From NCBI RefSeq assembly GCF_000821185.2, contig NZ_CP050855.1, positions 2,914,001 through 2,978,000 on the forward strand: a stretch of DNA of 64,000 nt, given 5' to 3'. Shown here in pieces: positions 10,630-32,165 of the stretch. Below the pieces are notes generated by a model. The model had not been told where the DNA came from and ran no database searches. It saw nothing but the letters and a program-made list of their open reading frames with translations. The position numbers and the translations under genes are program-made. Positions within the stretch are counted from its first letter, which is position 1. Every line of letters begins with the position of its first letter. Source of the DNA: Serratia symbiotica. GTDB lineage: Bacteria > Pseudomonadota > Gammaproteobacteria > Enterobacterales > Enterobacteriaceae.

Positions 10630-11619
10630 TTACTCGTCAGCAATGCTTGCCGGCGGCCAGTTTTCCAGGCGCATGCCCAGAGACAGACCCCGTGAGGCCA
10701 GCACGTCTTTAATCTCAGTAAGAGATTTTTTACCCAGGTTCGGCGTTTTCAGCAACTCAACCTCGGTACGCTGTACCAGATCACCGATGTAGTGGATAGC
10801 TTCTGCCTTGAGGCAGTTAGCAGAGCGGACAGTCAATTCCAGATCGTCAACAGGGCGCAGCAGGATTGGATCGAACTCTGGTTTCTCTTCTTTTACTTCC
10901 GGTTGACGTACATCACGCAGATCAACGAAAGCTTCAAGTTGTTCAGCCAGAATGGTAGCCGCACGGCGGATCGCTTCTTCAGGATCGATCGCGCCATTGG
11001 TTTCCATCTCGATTATCAGCTTGTCCAAGTCAGTACGCTGTTCTACACGCGCTGCTTCAACATTGTAGGCAATACGCTCTACAGGGCTAAAGCAGGCATC
11101 AACCAACAGACGACCAATCGGGCGCTCATCTTCTTCCGAATGAATTCGGGCAGAAGCCGGCACATAACCACGGCCACGCTGAACTTTGATACGCATACTG
11201 ATAGCAGCGTTTTCATCGGTCAAATGGCAGATTACATGCTGCGGCTTGACGATTTCGACATCACCATCATGGATGATATCGGCAGCGGTCACAGGGCCAA
11301 TGCCAGATTTATTCAGGGTAAGAATAACTTCGTCTTTTCCTTGAACTCTCACCGCCAGCCCTTTCAGGTTGAGCAGGATCTCCAGGATATCTTCCTGTAC
11401 GCCTTCTTTGGTGCTGTACTCATGCAGTACACCATCAATCTCAACCTCGGTCACCGCGCAACCCGGCATAGATGAAAGCAGAATACGGCGCAGTGCGTTG
11501 CCAAGAGTATGGCCAAAGCCACGCTCTAAAGGCTCAAGGGTCACCTTGGCGTGCGTCGAACTAATTTGCTCGATATCTACCAGGCGCGGTTTTAGAAACT
11601 CTGTCACAGAACCCTGCAT
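10630..11619 (-). CDS. rpoA: RNA polymerase alpha subunit RpoA
   Basis: Forms the dimer on which RNA polymerase core assembles. The N-terminal domain (to about residue 235) contains [17 protein letters not shown] for dimer formation. A flexible linker follows, then a C-terminal domain ([29 protein letters not shown], in two stretches) that binds UP elements and activators such as Crp, which is also encoded in this window. 329 residues, the standard length. Fourth gene of the alpha operon. Confidence 0.98.
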
Positions 11620-11645
11620 TGTGTCCTCTCTTTGAAACTCAAGCT

Positions 11646-12692
<1,047 letters not shown>

Positions 12693-12705
12693 TCAATCAC
12701 CCCGA

Positions 12706-13062
12706 TTACTTCTTGATCGGTTTACGCGGACCCTTACGGGTACGTGCGTTGGTCTTAGTACGCTGACCGCGAACTGGCAGACCACGACGATGACGCAAAC
12801 CACGATATGTACCAAGATCCATCAGACGCTTGATGCTCAGGGTAACTTCACGACGCAAATCACCTTCAACAGTGAATTTGGCAACTGCTTCACGCAGTTG
12901 TTCAATTTGCTCTTCAGACAGCTCACTGATCTTAACATTTTCAGCAATACCCGTAGAGGCACAGATAGACTGTGAACGGGTTTTACCGATTCCGAAGATC
13001 GACGTTAATGCGATTACGGTATGTTTATGATCAGGAATGTTAATGCCTGCTATACGGGCCAC
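12706..13062 (-). CDS. rpsM: 30S ribosomal protein S13
   Basis: Head protein of the small subunit that contacts the 50S subunit and the P-site tRNA. Starts [13 protein letters not shown] and ends [10 protein letters not shown]; 118 residues as in E. coli. The start codon is GTG embedded in the S4-binding leader, as in E. coli, where entrapment of the ribosome at this start by S4 represses the whole operon. First gene of the alpha operon. Confidence 0.98.
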   Translation of the reverse strand: MARIAGINIPDHKHTVIALTSIFGIGKTRSQSICASTGIAENVKISELSEEQIEQLREAVAKFTVEGDLRREVTLSIKRLMDLGTYRGLRHRRGLPVRGQRTKTNARTRKGPRKPIKK

Positions 13063-13189
13063 TATGCACTCCTACTATTTATACAGCAACACCATTCTGA
13101 AAAGCCCGTTTTCAGGATACTCAAATAGCATTGCAGCAACATACAAAAGATTGGCTGGCTAATCTAGCCAGCTCAACCCAACTTTGCAA
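13063..13189 (-). promoter_or_regulatory. Alpha operon leader (S4-binding pseudoknot RNA)
   Basis: Read on the minus strand, the segment from TTGCAAAGTTGGGTTGAGC (13189) to the rpsM start follows the E. coli alpha operon leader almost base for base, including the conserved blocks TTGAGTATCCTGAAAACGGG and TAGTAGGAGTGCATA before the GTG start. In E. coli this folds into a nested pseudoknot bound by S4, which blocks initiation on rpsM and so the downstream genes. The first half doubles as the end of the preceding spc operon. A covariance search with the Rfam Alpha_RBS model would confirm it. Confidence 0.85.
13143..13173 (-). terminator. Hairpin after rpmJ (end of spc operon)
   Basis: Minus-strand stem GCTGGCTA/TAGCCAGC followed by CAATCTTTT. 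It is the first hairpin after rpmJ and matches the position of the E. coli spc-alpha intercistronic hairpin, where termination is partial so that alpha genes are read through. Confidence 0.6.
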
Positions 13190-13207
13190 GAAAAATATGC
13201 GAGATAA

Positions 13208-13357
<150 letters not shown>

Positions 13358-14689
13358 CTAGCGGTTATAACCTTTCAGATTTGCTTTCTTCAATGCAGAC
13401 TCGTACTGACTTGACATCATCAGAGTTTGCACTTGAGCCATAAAGTCCATGATGACGACAACCACAATCAGTAGCGAGGTACCACCAAAGTAGAATGGTA
13501 CTTTCATTGCATCACGCATGAACTCCGGGATCAGGCAGATAAAGGTAATATATATCGCGCCCACAAATGTTAAACGCGTCATCACTTTATCGATGTACTT
13601 CGCCGTTTGCTCTCCCGGACGAATTCCTGGTACGAAGGCACCGGACTTCTTCAGGTTATCTGCTGTCTCGCGCGGGTTGAAAACCAACGCCGTGTAAAAG
13701 AAACAGAAGAAGATGATTGCAGACGCATAGAGTAACACATAAAGCGGTTGCCCTGGCTGCAAATACAACGAGACCGTTGTCAGCCAGTTCCAACCGGTAC
13801 CGCCCCCAAACCAAGACGCAATCGTGGCCGGGAACAGAATAATGCTGGAAGCGAAAATTGCTGGGATTACGCCCGCCATGTTCACTTTCAACGGTAAGTG
13901 TGTGCTCTGTGCAGCATAAACACGACGACCTTGTTGACGTTTCGCATAGTTAACGACGATACGGCGTTGACCACGCTCGATGAAAACAACGAAGAAAGTT
14001 ACTGCAAACACCAATACTGCAACCAACAGCAACAAGAGGAAGTGCAGGTCACCTTGCCTGGCTTGCTCAATAGTATGGGCCACTGCTGGCGGAAGTCCCG
14101 CTACAATACCCGCGAAAATGATGATCGAGATACCGTTACCGATACCACGCTCAGTAATCTGCTCACCCAGCCACATCAGGAACATCGTCCCGGTTACCAG
14201 GCTCACAACCGCAGTAAAGTAGAATGCAAAGCCTGGATTCATTACCAAGCCCTGCATGCCAGGCATATTAGGCAGACCGGTAGCAATACCGATCGACTGG
14301 AATATGGCCAACACCAGCGTACCGTAACGGGTGTACTGGCTAATCTTGCGACGACCAGCTTCCCCTTCTTTCTTGATTTCCGCCAACGCTGGGTGAACCA
14401 CCGTTAGCAGTTGGATAATGATCGACGCCGAAATATACGGCATGATACCCAATGCAAAGATAGAAGCACGGCTGAGGGCACCACCAGAGAACATGTTGAA
14501 CATTTCAATGATAGTGCCTCTCTGCTGCTCAAGCAATTTGGCAAGCACAGTGGCATCAATACCAGGAATCGGAATAAAAGAGCCGATACGGAAGACAATC
14601 AGCGCGCCAATGACAAACAAAAGTCTGCGCTTCAGCTCACCTAGCCCGCCTTTAGCACTTTGAAAATCTAATCCTGGTTGCTTAGCCAT
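13358..14689 (-). CDS. secY: Protein translocase channel subunit SecY
   Basis: Forms the inner-membrane Sec channel with SecE and SecG. The 443-residue protein shows ten hydrophobic segments, the plug region after the first ([10 protein letters not shown]), SASIIIQLL and the C-terminal cytoplasmic [13 protein letters not shown]. It lies in the spc operon between rplO (8 bp) and rpmJ, as in E. coli, linking ribosome and secretion capacity. No defect is visible. Confidence 0.98.
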   Translation of the reverse strand: MAKQPGLDFQSAKGGLGELKRRLLFVIGALIVFRIGSFIPIPGIDATVLAKLLEQQRGTIIEMFNMFSGGALSRASIFALGIMPYISASIIIQLLTVVHPALAEIKKEGEAGRRKISQYTRYGTLVLAIFQSIGIATGLPNMPGMQGLVMNPGFAFYFTAVVSLVTGTMFLMWLGEQITERGIGNGISIIIFAGIVAGLPPAVAHTIEQARQGDLHFLLLLLVAVLVFAVTFFVVFIERGQRRIVVNYAKRQQGRRVYAAQSTHLPLKVNMAGVIPAIFASSIILFPATIASWFGGGTGWNWLTTVSLYLQPGQPLYVLLYASAIIFFCFFYTALVFNPRETADNLKKSGAFVPGIRPGEQTAKYIDKVMTRLTFVGAIYITFICLIPEFMRDAMKVPFYFGGTSLLIVVVVIMDFMAQVQTLMMSSQYESALKKANLKGYNR

Positions 14690-14697
14690 CAGCTCAC

Positions 14698-15132
14698 TTA
14701 TTCCTCAATTTTACCGCCAGCAGCCTCGATAGCAGCACGAGCGCCTTTGGTGACACGCAGACCACGCAGGGTAACCGGACGAGCCACTTCACCAGAAAGT
14801 ATAACTTTCACGAACTCGATTTGGATACCAACAACGTTAGCGGCTTTCAACGTATTCAGGTCGATAACATCGCCTTCAACTAGAGCCAGTTCAGACAGAC
14901 GAACTTCTGCCGTGATCATCGCTTTGCGTGAAGTGAAGCCGAATTTCGGCAAACGACGGTACAAAGGTATCTGACCACCTTCAAAACCACGACGTACGCC
15001 ACCACCAGAACGAGACTTCTGACCTTTGTGACCACGGCCGCCGGTTTTACCCAGGCCAGAACCAATACCACGACCTACACGTTTCGGCGCATGCTTGGCA
15101 CCTTCAGCCGGAGACAGAGTATTTAAACGCAT
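14698..15132 (-). CDS. rplO: 50S ribosomal protein L15
   Basis: Late-assembly large-subunit protein. [22 protein letters not shown] at the N-terminus followed by the glycine- and arginine-rich extension ([15 protein letters not shown]) that threads into 23S rRNA, then the globular domain. 144 residues as in E. coli. Sits 3 bp downstream of rpmD and 8 bp before secY. Confidence 0.98.
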   Translation of the reverse strand: MRLNTLSPAEGAKHAPKRVGRGIGSGLGKTGGRGHKGQKSRSGGGVRRGFEGGQIPLYRRLPKFGFTSRKAMITAEVRLSELALVEGDVIDLNTLKAANVVGIQIEFVKVILSGEVARPVTLRGLRVTKGARAAIEAAGGKIEE

Positions 15133-15135
15133 CTG

Positions 15136-15315
15136 TTACTCCTCAACTTTAACCATGTAGGAAACCAGGTTGATCATACCGCGTAAAGCAGGCGTATCCT
15201 CGCGCTCTACGGTGTGACCAATACGACGCAGACCCAGACCGAGCAGTGTAGCTTTATGCTTCGGTAAACGGCCAATGGAGCTGCGAACTTGTGTTACTTT
15301 GATAGTCTTAGCCAT
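15136..15315 (-). CDS. rpmD: 50S ribosomal protein L30
   Basis: 59-residue large-subunit protein beginning [20 protein letters not shown] and ending SYMVKVEE, matching E. coli L30. An ATG two codons upstream is in frame but the family start is MAKTIK. Between rpsE (5 bp) and rplO in the spc operon. Confidence 0.97.
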   Translation of the reverse strand: MAKTIKVTQVRSSIGRLPKHKATLLGLGLRRIGHTVEREDTPALRGMINLVSYMVKVEE

Positions 15316-15320
15316 GGTCA

Positions 15321-16198
<878 letters not shown>

Positions 16199-16732
16199 TT
16201 ACTTCTTCTTAGCCTCTTTGGTACGCACGACTTCGTCGGCGTAACGGACACCCTTGCCTTTATAAGGCTCAGGACGGCGGTAGGCACGCAGATCTGCAGC
16301 AGCCTGGCCAATAACCTGCTTATCAACGCCTTTCAGCACGATTTCAGTTTGGCTTGGGCATTCAGCAGTGATACCTGCTGGCAACTGATGTTCGATTGGG
16401 TGAGAGAAGCCCAGAGCTAAATTCACCACGTTGCCTTTTACAGCAGCACGATAACCAACACCTACCAGTTGAAGCTTCTTGGTGAAGCCATCGGTAACAC
16501 CAACTACCATTGCGTTCAGCAGCGCACGCGTAGTACCCGCTTGGGCCCAAGCGTTAGCAAAACCTTCGCGCGGAGCAAAATTCAGCGCATTAGCTTCTTG
16601 CTTTACGATAACGGCGTCGTGGACAGTACGAGTCAGCTCGCCGTTCTTACCCTTAATCGAAATAACCTGACCGTTGAGTTTTACCTCTACGCCGGCAGGA
16701 ATGACGACGGGTGCTTTTGCAACACGAGACAT
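16199..16732 (-). CDS. rplF: 50S ribosomal protein L6
   Basis: Two-domain large-subunit protein at the base of the L7/L12 stalk near the GTPase centre. Starts [19 protein letters not shown] and contains the signature [16 protein letters not shown] near the C-terminus. 177 residues. spc operon, 15 bp after rpsH. Confidence 0.98.
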   Translation of the reverse strand: MSRVAKAPVVIPAGVEVKLNGQVISIKGKNGELTRTVHDAVIVKQEANALNFAPREGFANAWAQAGTTRALLNAMVVGVTDGFTKKLQLVGVGYRAAVKGNVVNLALGFSHPIEHQLPAGITAECPSQTEIVLKGVDKQVIGQAAADLRAYRRPEPYKGKGVRYADEVVRTKEAKKK

Positions 16733-16746
16733 TCTTTCCTCCCGAA

Positions 16747-17145
<399 letters not shown>

Positions 17146-17169
17146 TTACTCCCGTGATTCAATTGGTAA

Positions 17170-17478
<309 letters not shown>

Positions 17479-17489
17479 TCAACCCTGCC

Positions 17490-18752
<1,263 letters not shown>

Positions 18753-18825
18753 CTAATGTCAACTACTACTTTAAGGACCCAAGAAATATCAGGTCGTTGA
18801 AAAGCCCCATAACTGAGGGCGCAGT

Positions 18826-18854
18826 ATTGTAACACCGCTTCCAGAGTATGGGTA
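18826..18854 (-). promoter_or_regulatory. spc operon promoter
   Basis: Between rpsQ and rplN on the minus strand: TACCCA -35 box (18849-18854), 17-bp spacer, TACAAT -10 box (18826-18831), then GCGCCC. The arrangement and surrounding bases match the E. coli spc promoter, whose -10 is TATAAT, so the -10 differs from it at one base. Confidence 0.75.
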
Positions 18855-18890
18855 GAAAAAATAAACGGCCCACCTTCTGAGCCGTTTATT
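18852..18890 (-). terminator. S10 operon terminator
   Basis: Inverted repeat AATAAACGGC/GCCGTTTATT (18881-18890 and 18860-18869) followed on the minus strand by a T-rich run. It lies 22 bp past the rpsQ stop and overlaps the -35 region of the spc promoter. Confidence 0.85.
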
Positions 18891-18911
18891 AAATGAGAAC
18901 CAGCTGCTCTA

Positions 18912-19768
<857 letters not shown>

Positions 19769-19780
19769 CAGCGAATCTCC

Positions 19781-20838
<1,058 letters not shown>

Positions 20839-20843
20839 CTACC

Positions 20844-21125
<282 letters not shown>

Positions 21126-21136
21126 TTATCCTCTAA

Positions 21137-23536
<2,400 letters not shown>

Positions 23537-23556
23537 TCAATCGCTCAATGACCTGA

Positions 23557-23940
<384 letters not shown>

Positions 23941-24050
23941 AATCGTTAACATATAACCCCCATATCGGGAGTATTGTTCGCAGGGCCAAACTACCTGCCA
24001 CTCGGCTGATTCGCTAAAATCAGGCCTACCTTGATCAAGTAGGCTCGCGC

Positions 24051-24079
24051 ATTATACGCAAAATGAGCCAGGAAGCAAG
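24051..24079 (-). promoter_or_regulatory. S10 operon promoter
   Basis: Minus strand CTTGCT -35 box (24074-24079), 17-bp spacer ending TTTTGCG and a perfect TATAAT -10 box (24051-24056) followed by GCGCG. It gives a leader of about 175 nt before rpsJ, the expected length for L4 control. Confidence 0.8.
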
Positions 24080-24187
24080 CCGAGGTTGGAAATATGCTCA
24101 AGATATTGCCATGCCACTGCTGATTTAGGCAATCCTTACAAGAAGAGAATATGTTCGAGGCAATGTTCAAGACTTGCATAATTGGCA

Positions 24188-24219
24188 TAAAAAAAGGACA
24201 CCGGAGTGCCCTTTTTTTG
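24188..24219 (-). terminator. str operon terminator (after tuf)
   Basis: GGGCAC/GTGTCC stem (one G-U pair) with a TCCG loop, flanked by runs of T7 and A7, 22 bp past the tuf stop. The S10 promoter begins only about 110 bp further on. Confidence 0.85.
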
Positions 24220-24240
24220 AGTCGGAAAAATTATATGCGA

Positions 24241-25482
<1,242 letters not shown>

Positions 25483-25496
25483 TTAAACCCGAAAGC

Positions 25497-27605
25497 TTAT
25501 TTACTACGGGCTTCGATAACGGCCATAGCGACATTGTTCGGCGCTTCAGCATACTTCAGGAACTCCATGGAGTATGAAGCACGGCCCTGGGTCTGAGAAC
25601 GCAGGTCAGTAGCATAACCAAACATTTCAGACAGCGGAACCTGAGCGCGAACGGTTTTACCGGTGGCAGTATCATCCATGCCTTCGATCATACCGCGACG
25701 ACGGTTCAGGTCACCAATTACGTCACCCATGTAATCTTCAGGGGTTTCGATCTCAACCTTCATTACAGGCTCAAGCAGAACTGGTTTGGCTTTCTTGAAC
25801 GCGTCTTTAAACGCGATAGAAGCGGCCAATTTAAACGCCAGTTCAGAGGAGTCGACATCGTGGTAAGAACCGTAGTGCAGACGGATCTTGATATCAACAA
25901 CCGGATAACCAGCCAGAGGACCAGACTTCAGTTGTTCCTGCATGCCTTTATCAACGGCCGGGATGAATTCCTTAGGAATCGTACCACCCACGATGTCATT
26001 GACAAATTCGTAGCCCACGCCGCCTGGCTCTAGTGGCATCATGTCGATCACAACGTGACCATACTGACCGCGACCACCAGACTGCTTGGCGTGTTTACCT
26101 TCAACATCTTTAATTGTTTCACGAATCGTTTCACGATAAGCAACTTGCGGCTTACCTACGTTCGCTTCAACGTTAAATTCACGACGCATGCGGTCAACCA
26201 AGATATCCAGATGAAGTTCACCCATACCTGCGATAATGGTCTGGCCAGATTCTTCATCAGTCCATACGCGGAATGATGGATCTTCTTTCGCCAAGCGACC
26301 CAATGCCAAACCCATTTTCTCTTGGTCAGCTTTGGTTTTCGGTTCTACCGCTACGGAGATGACCGGCTCAGGGAATTCCATGCGCTCCAGAATGATCACA
26401 TTGTTTGGATCACACAGAGTATCGCCGGTAGTGACGTCTTTCAGACCGATAGCCGCAGCGATATCGCCTGCACGTACCTCTTTGATCTCTTCACGCTTGT
26501 TAGCATGCATCTGAACGATACGGCCCAGACGCTCACGAGCACTTTTCACCGAGTTCAGTACGGTATCACCAGAGTTAACCACACCAGAGTACACGCGGAA
26601 AAATGTCAGGTTACCCACGAATGGGTCGGTTGCAATTTTGAACGCCAGAGCAGCAAACGGCTCTTTGTCGTCAGAGTGACGAACAGCTGGCGTGTCTTTT
26701 CCGTCGTCAAGAATACCGTTGATGGCAGCAACATCCGTCGGTGCCGGCAGGTATTCGATAACCGCATCCAGCATTGCCTGCACGCCTTTGTTTTTAAAGG
26801 CAGACCCACAGGTAACCAAAATGATTTCGTTGTTGAGCACGCGCTGGCGTAGCGCTTTCTTGATTTCTTCCTCGGTCAGTTCTTCACCGCCCAAGTATTT
26901 GTCCATCAGCTCTTCTGAAGCTTCAGCCGCAGACTCAACCAGATTCTGATGCCATTCTTCAGCCAGAGCTTGCATATCTGCCGGAATATCTTCGTATTCG
27001 AAGGTCACGCCCTGATCAGCATCGTTCCAGTTGATAGCTTTCATTTTCACCAGGTCGACAACACCGGTGAATTTCTCTTCTGCGCCGATAGCAAGCTGCA
27101 ATGGCACTGGATTGGCTGCCAGACGAGATTTGATCTGTTCAACAACTTTTAAGAAGTTAGCACCCATGCGATCCATTTTGTTAACGAACGCGATGCGTGG
27201 AACTTTATATTTATTAGCCTGACGCCATACAGTTTCAGACTGCGGCTGAACACCACCCACAGCGCAATAAACCATTACCGCACCATCAAGAACACGCATG
27301 GAACGTTCTACTTCAATGGTGAAGTCAACGTGCCCTGGGGTGTCGATAATGTTTACGCGATGCGGTTCAAACTGCTTGGCCATACCAGACCAAAAAGCAG
27401 TGGTGGCTGCAGAAGTGATGGTAATACCACGCTCCTGCTCCTGTTCCATCCAGTCCATGGTGGCAGCGCCGTCATGAACTTCACCGATTTTATGGTTTAC
27501 ACCGGTGTAGAACAGAATACGTTCGGTAGTGGTAGTTTTACCGGCGTCAATGTGAGCACTGATACCGATATTACGGTAGCGCTCAATAGGTGTTGTACGG
27601 GCCAT
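25497..27605 (-). CDS. fusA: Elongation factor G
   Basis: GTPase that drives translocation and, with RRF, ribosome recycling. 702 residues starting [20 protein letters not shown], with G1 [10 protein letters not shown]3 DTPGHVD and G4 NKMD, then domains II to V. An ATG four codons upstream (MRNQM) is in frame but absent from the family. str operon, 96 bp after rpsG and 71 bp before tuf. Confidence 0.98.
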   Translation of the reverse strand: MARTTPIERYRNIGISAHIDAGKTTTTERILFYTGVNHKIGEVHDGAATMDWMEQEQERGITITSAATTAFWSGMAKQFEPHRVNIIDTPGHVDFTIEVERSMRVLDGAVMVYCAVGGVQPQSETVWRQANKYKVPRIAFVNKMDRMGANFLKVVEQIKSRLAANPVPLQLAIGAEEKFTGVVDLVKMKAINWNDADQGVTFEYEDIPADMQALAEEWHQNLVESAAEASEELMDKYLGGEELTEEEIKKALRQRVLNNEIILVTCGSAFKNKGVQAMLDAVIEYLPAPTDVAAINGILDDGKDTPAVRHSDDKEPFAALAFKIATDPFVGNLTFFRVYSGVVNSGDTVLNSVKSARERLGRIVQMHANKREEIKEVRAGDIAAAIGLKDVTTGDTLCDPNNVIILERMEFPEPVISVAVEPKTKADQEKMGLALGRLAKEDPSFRVWTDEESGQTIIAGMGELHLDILVDRMRREFNVEANVGKPQVAYRETIRETIKDVEGKHAKQSGGRGQYGHVVIDMMPLEPGGVGYEFVNDIVGGTIPKEFIPAVDKGMQEQLKSGPLAGYPVVDIKIRLHYGSYHDVDSSELAFKLAASIAFKDAFKKAKPVLLEPVMKVEIETPEDYMGDVIGDLNRRRGMIEGMDDTATGKTVRAQVPLSEMFGYATDLRSQTQGRASYSMEFLKYAEAPNNVAMAVIEARSK

Positions 27606-27701
27606 TTGATTCCTCATTGCCTTAGGCGTTCAAGTTCAGTTAAGCCAGGCGGGTTGGCTTTTTTAAGCGCCCGCCTGGTTAGCATAACTACTGCGTGGCA
27701 A

Positions 27702-28187
<486 letters not shown>

Positions 28188-28268
28188 TTAATTCAGGATT
28201 GTCCAAAACTCTACGAGTTTATTTTGACATTAAAGTGAAAATGTTTGGCCTTACTTAACGGAGAACCA

Positions 28269-28643
<375 letters not shown>

Positions 28644-28735
28644 TCAAAAAGCTCCTGGTTTTTGCTTCGTACTTGCTTCGTAAACATGTGATAAATCCCC
28701 TCGTATGCACTATTAGCAAAGTACGAGGACGCAGA

Positions 28736-28764
28736 ATTTTATTGCTGACCCGAAGAGGTGTCAA
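28736..28764 (-). promoter_or_regulatory. str operon promoter
   Basis: Minus strand perfect TTGACA -35 box (28759-28764), 17-bp spacer and TAAAAT -10 box (28736-28741), matching the E. coli str promoter in both boxes and spacing. It lies between tusB and rpsL. Confidence 0.85.
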
Positions 28765-28786
28765 GAAATATACAGTATCACCGTTA

Positions 28787-29074
28787 TCACCACGCCATTT
28801 GCCCGCGATGCTTTTCAGTGAGTTCAACGAAGTGATTATATCCAATAATGGTGATTTTGTGCGAAAAACAACCTACCAATCCTCTGGCCTCCAAATCGTC
28901 TTGCAGCGCATACAAGGATATTGGGACACTGAACAGTAATTCAAGGTAGGCGCTGCCAGCCAGGCCAGCCAATACCCCGTCCTGCATCAGCAGCAGGGCG
29001 TCACCTTCCACCATCAGGCGCAATAATGCGGATAAGTCACATTGGGTGGGAGAATGGCTCAGGGTATACAGCAT
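28787..29074 (-). CDS. tusB: Sulfur relay protein TusB
   Basis: Subunit of the TusBCD heterohexamer that passes persulfide sulfur from TusA to TusE for 2-thiolation of tRNA wobble uridines by MnmA. 95 residues, starting LYTLSHSPTQCDLSALLRL and ending EKHRGQMAW, close to E. coli TusB. TusB has no catalytic cysteine in the family. It follows tusC by 13 bp and precedes the str operon. Confidence 0.93.
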   Translation of the reverse strand: MLYTLSHSPTQCDLSALLRLMVEGDALLLMQDGVLAGLAGSAYLELLFSVPISLYALQDDLEARGLVGCFSHKITIIGYNHFVELTEKHRGQMAW

Positions 29075-29087
29075 TAAACGTTCCTAA

Positions 29088-29447
29088 CTAAAAAGTCATC
29101 ACCGCGTCATAACCCGCCAACCTGCGGCGCAATTCGTCCGGTGCCAGCACTTCGGCGTCCAGCACCCAGTCTGTCACCTGGCTTAATCCGCGTTCCTGTA
29201 ACGAGGCCAGACACAAATAACACTGCTGAACATCATACAGCGGTAATACGCCAAAAGTGGCGATGTAATTGCGCGCCAGAATTTTTTCCGGCTGCTGTCC
29301 CGGCAACAATTGCAATACGCCATCGCCGATAAAAAACACCCCCAAATCTTCGCTCAATGCCGAAGTGGCGAGCAACGCATCCAGCCCTTCCCTACCGCCA
29401 GCGTTGCCATGTGGTCCGTGGGTAAAAACAAAAGCAACTCGTTTCAT
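29088..29447 (-). CDS. tusC: Sulfur relay protein TusC
   Basis: DsrF-like subunit of TusBCD. 119 residues starting [20 protein letters not shown]; the DsrEF fold is recognisable from this N-terminus and from [20 protein letters not shown]. Between tusD (8 bp) and tusB. Intact. Confidence 0.93.
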   Translation of the reverse strand: MKRVAFVFTHGPHGNAGGREGLDALLATSALSEDLGVFFIGDGVLQLLPGQQPEKILARNYIATFGVLPLYDVQQCYLCLASLQERGLSQVTDWVLDAEVLAPDELRRRLAGYDAVMTF

Positions 29448-29455
29448 GTGATCTC

Positions 29456-29848
29456 TTAAAACTGCACCATGCGATCGCAGCTGAGCAACGCTTCCGCCAA
29501 TGCACCCAACCCGCTGAGGGTGAAACCCGGCTGCAAATTGGCGGTCGGCAGACCTTGCTGCTGCGCTTCTTGTTCATTGGTCACGCCGCGGCGCAACGCC
29601 GCCGCAATGCAGACATTGAGCGTAACACCATGCTGCTGCGCCAATTGCCCCCATGCCCGCACCAAATCGAACTCATCGCTGGCGGGCGCGGCCAGTTGGT
29701 TGGCATTAAGCACCCCCTCACGGTAAAAAAATACGCTGGAGAGCTGATGCCCTTTAGCTAACAGCGCCGAGGCGAACTGATAGGCACTGCTGGCCTGCTG
29801 GGTGCCATAGGCCGGGCCGGTGACCAGCAAACAGTAATTAATTATCAA
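29456..29848 (-). CDS. tusD: Sulfurtransferase TusD
   Basis: Catalytic DsrE-like subunit of Tus[23 protein letters not shown] near the N-terminus and the active-site cysteine in [11 protein letters not shown] near residue 78-80 are conserved, as is the C-terminal [20 protein letters not shown]. 130 residues, against 128 in E. coli. The ATG overlaps the yheO stop (ATGA), so translation is coupled. Confidence 0.94.
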   Translation of the reverse strand: MIINYCLLVTGPAYGTQQASSAYQFASALLAKGHQLSSVFFYREGVLNANQLAAPASDEFDLVRAWGQLAQQHGVTLNVCIAAALRRGVTNEQEAQQQGLPTANLQPGFTLSGLGALAEALLSCDRMVQF

Positions 29849-30567
29849 CGATCGCTTCCTAACAGATCGCCATTTTTGAACTGGCGGATATACAGATAAA
29901 CAGTGTGTTTGGAGATGTTAAGGCGATCAGCCACCTGGTTGATGGCATCTTTGATATCAAAAATACCTTTCTCATAGAGATTGAGCACCACCTGCCGATT
30001 TTTGGCGTTATTGGCGACGTTACGATCGGCGTTCACTTCTTCAAGGGTGAACGCCAACGTTTGCGCTACCAGATCATCAACGGTAGAGGCGAAGTTAACC
30101 GAAGAAGGCACCTCTTGCGTCTCCAGCGGCACAAAGGTTTGCATGATCTGTGAGAACGGCACATCAAGGTTCATATTAATGCACAGCAAGCCGATCACTC
30201 GCTGTTCGCGGTTGCGGATAGCGATGGTCACCGATTTCATCAACGCACCACTTTTAGCGCGGGTAAAGTAAGCCTTCGACACACTGCTGCTGTCGCCGGC
30301 CATGTCATGCAGCATACGCAGCGCCAGATCGGTGATCGGCGAACCGATTTTACGCCCGGTATGTTCGCCGTTGGCAATGCGCACAGCCGAGCAGTTCAGA
30401 TCTTCCAACGCATGCAGCACGATCTCACAGTGGCCGCCGATCAACATCGCCAAACCATCGACCACCGCTTCATACGATTTCAGGATTTCGTGATCCACCT
30501 GGCTAAACGGCCACTCATTAAGCAAATCAAGTTCGCTGGCTTCGCTGGATAAAAGTGATTCAGACAT
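29845..30567 (-). CDS. yheO: YheO-like PAS/HTH transcriptional regulator
   Basis: A 240-residue protein with an N-terminal YheO/PAS-like domain ([20 protein letters not shown]) and a C-terminal HTH_22 domain ([20 protein letters not shown]). Closely similar to E. coli YheO; relatives include DauR, a regulator of D-arginine use. Ligand and targets are unknown. Start at [14 protein letters not shown] matches the family; an upstream ATG in frame adds four residues. It leads the yheO-tusDCB operon. Confidence 0.92.
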   Translation of the reverse strand: MSESLLSSEASELDLLNEWPFSQVDHEILKSYEAVVDGLAMLIGGHCEIVLHALEDLNCSAVRIANGEHTGRKIGSPITDLALRMLHDMAGDSSSVSKAYFTRAKSGALMKSVTIAIRNREQRVIGLLCINMNLDVPFSQIMQTFVPLETQEVPSSVNFASTVDDLVAQTLAFTLEEVNADRNVANNAKNRQVVLNLYEKGIFDIKDAINQVADRLNISKHTVYLYIRQFKNGDLLGSDR

Positions 30568-30841
30568 TAAAAATACCACTCTAAAATAGATCGCCTGTGC
30601 CAGGAACGCAGCTAAAACTGCTCGTGCAGGGTCTTATGCACCAGTATCAGCATAAAAACAGCGCGACAAACGTCTGCGAGGCATGACGACTGGGAACAGT
30701 TTTGGGTACACACCCTAAGGGTAGGCATATAACTTATAAATTCAGATAATGAGTCTAACAAATCTGCCAGTGTATACGCAGTATTGACGTTAAGCCTGAT
30801 ACCCGATAGACGTCAAGCGAATCAATGGAGGAGTGGTGGAA
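30568..30841. other. Intergenic region upstream of yheO
   Basis: No gene, RNA or repeat recognised in this stretch between yheO and the fkpA terminator. It must contain the yheO-tusDCB promoter, but I see no pair of boxes good enough to name. Confidence 0.5.
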
Positions 30842-30868
30842 ACCGCCGCGAAAGCATTCGCGGCGGTA
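30842..30868 (-). terminator. Hairpin after fkpA
   Basis: Perfect inverted repeat ACCGCCGCGAA/TTCGCGGCGGT with a short AGCA loop, 18 bp past the fkpA stop. The minus strand continues with TTTCC only, so the T-run is weak but the 11-bp G+C-rich stem is strong. Confidence 0.7.
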
Positions 30869-30885
30869 GCAATAGGACGTCGATC

Positions 30886-31713
30886 TTATTTCGTTTTGGC
30901 GTCAGCCGGTTTCACCGCTTTGGTCTCTGCTTTCGGTGCCGCTTTCACGTCCAGCAATTCAACATCGAATACCAGCGTGGAATTTGCCGGGATGCCCGGA
31001 ACGCCAGTTTTGCCGTAGGCCAATGCCGGAGGGATAACCAGTTTGATCTTACCGCCTTTCTTGATGTGTTTCAGACCTTCGGTCCAGCCTGGGATAACAC
31101 CGTCCAAACGGAATGACAATGGCTCGCCACGGGTATAAGAATTGTCAAACTCAGTGCCATCAGTCAAGGTGCCTTTGTAGTTAACGACAACGGTATCGCT
31201 ATCTTTCGGTATTGCACCGGTGCCTGGTTTCTCTACCTGATACAGCAGGCCAGTTTCGGTTTTCTTCACACCTTTTTCTTTGGCGAAGGTGTCACGATAC
31301 TTAACACCCTTGGCTTCGTTTTCTTTTACCTCCTGCTCCATCTTCGCCTGAGCAGAAGCCTTTACGCGCGCTTCAAAGCTTTGTAGGGTTTTCTCGATGT
31401 CCGCATCACTCAGTTGACTCTTGTTAGCGAAAACGTCCTGAACGCCAGCAATCAACTGGTCTTTATCTAGTTTAATACCCAGCTTTTCTTGCTCTTTGAG
31501 AGAATTACCCATGTAACGGCCCAGAGAAGCACCCAGCGCGTAAGCCGCTTGATCATCATCGTTCTTGAACTTGCCAGTGCTTAGCGTTGCCGCAGCGTCA
31601 GCGGGCTTGGCAGTCTCTGCCGGTTTGGCGGCATCGTCAGCCATAGCCTGGGTCGCATTCAGAGCCAAAGCCATGGTGGTTGCCAGAAGTGTAACTTTAA
31701 ACAAAGATTTCAT
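30886..31713 (-). CDS. fkpA: Periplasmic peptidyl-prolyl isomerase/chaperone FkpA
   Basis: Envelope chaperone with an N-terminal dimerisation domain and a C-terminal FKBP domain. The start at MKSLFKVTLLATTMALALNA gives a typical signal peptide (cleavage after ATQAMA) and 275 residues. The dimerisation domain is rich in Ala, Lys and Gln (EKTLQSFEARVKASAQAKME). The FKBP signatures VNYKGTLTDGTEFDNSY and VIPGWTEGL are complete. It is expressed from its own promoter region, divergent from slyX. Confidence 0.95.
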   Translation of the reverse strand: MKSLFKVTLLATTMALALNATQAMADDAAKPAETAKPADAAATLSTGKFKNDDDQAAYALGASLGRYMGNSLKEQEKLGIKLDKDQLIAGVQDVFANKSQLSDADIEKTLQSFEARVKASAQAKMEQEVKENEAKGVKYRDTFAKEKGVKKTETGLLYQVEKPGTGAIPKDSDTVVVNYKGTLTDGTEFDNSYTRGEPLSFRLDGVIPGWTEGLKHIKKGGKIKLVIPPALAYGKTGVPGIPANSTLVFDVELLDVKAAPKAETKAVKPADAKTK

Positions 31714-31826
31714 CCATTTCTCCCGTGTCTGAAGCGATGCCCCAAACAATTATTAAGTAAGATAATTGAGTTACTATATAGCGGCCTGAAAGAAAACAGT
31801 GGTACAGGTCACCCATCAAGTCAAAA

Positions 31827-31855
31827 TGAGACTTCGATTTTATAAACAAGTTTCC
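31827..31855 (-). promoter_or_regulatory. Candidate sigma-E promoter of fkpA
   Basis: Minus strand GGAAACT (31849-31855), 17-bp spacer and TCTCA (31827-31831). This resembles the sigma-E consensus GGAACTT and TCTGA, and fkpA is a known sigma-E gene in E. coli. Both boxes deviate, so this is tentative. The rest of 31714-32020 shows no gene. Confidence 0.4.
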
Positions 31856-32020
31856 TTTAACGTGCCACCTGTATGATAAATTAGATTTTTCTTTCACCTT
31901 ACCCGACAACGTTAGCAAAAGGTGGTAATAACTCTTCAGCACATTAGCGCCCTGCCCAGATAAAATAGTGCAGGGCAAACCCGGCGACAACTGTTAACAT
32001 AGCCCCGGAATTAGGATTTA

Positions 32021-32165
32021 GAGCCTATCCCAATAGGCGTTCATTGGTGCAGCCAGTTTGCACAGGGACAGCGCGCAACAACCGCCGCGTACAGGGAGTA
32101 CGTGATGAGGGTAAGCACTGCCCAGGGCCAAAATGGCAAATAAAATAGCCTAATGGGATAGGCTC
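32021..32165. repeat. 145-bp MITE with 18-bp terminal inverted repeats
   Basis: The left end GAGCCTATCCCAATAGGC and the right end GCCTAATGGGATAGGCTC are inverted repeats with one mismatch. They enclose 109 bp without an ORF. A TTA triplet immediately flanks both ends (32018-32020 and 32166-32168) and is the likely target duplication. A TNA duplication and GAGCC ends are reminiscent of IS5-family elements of the IS1031 type; the mobilising transposase is not in the window. The inner part (32049-32133) is repeated at 43739-43823. Confidence 0.8.
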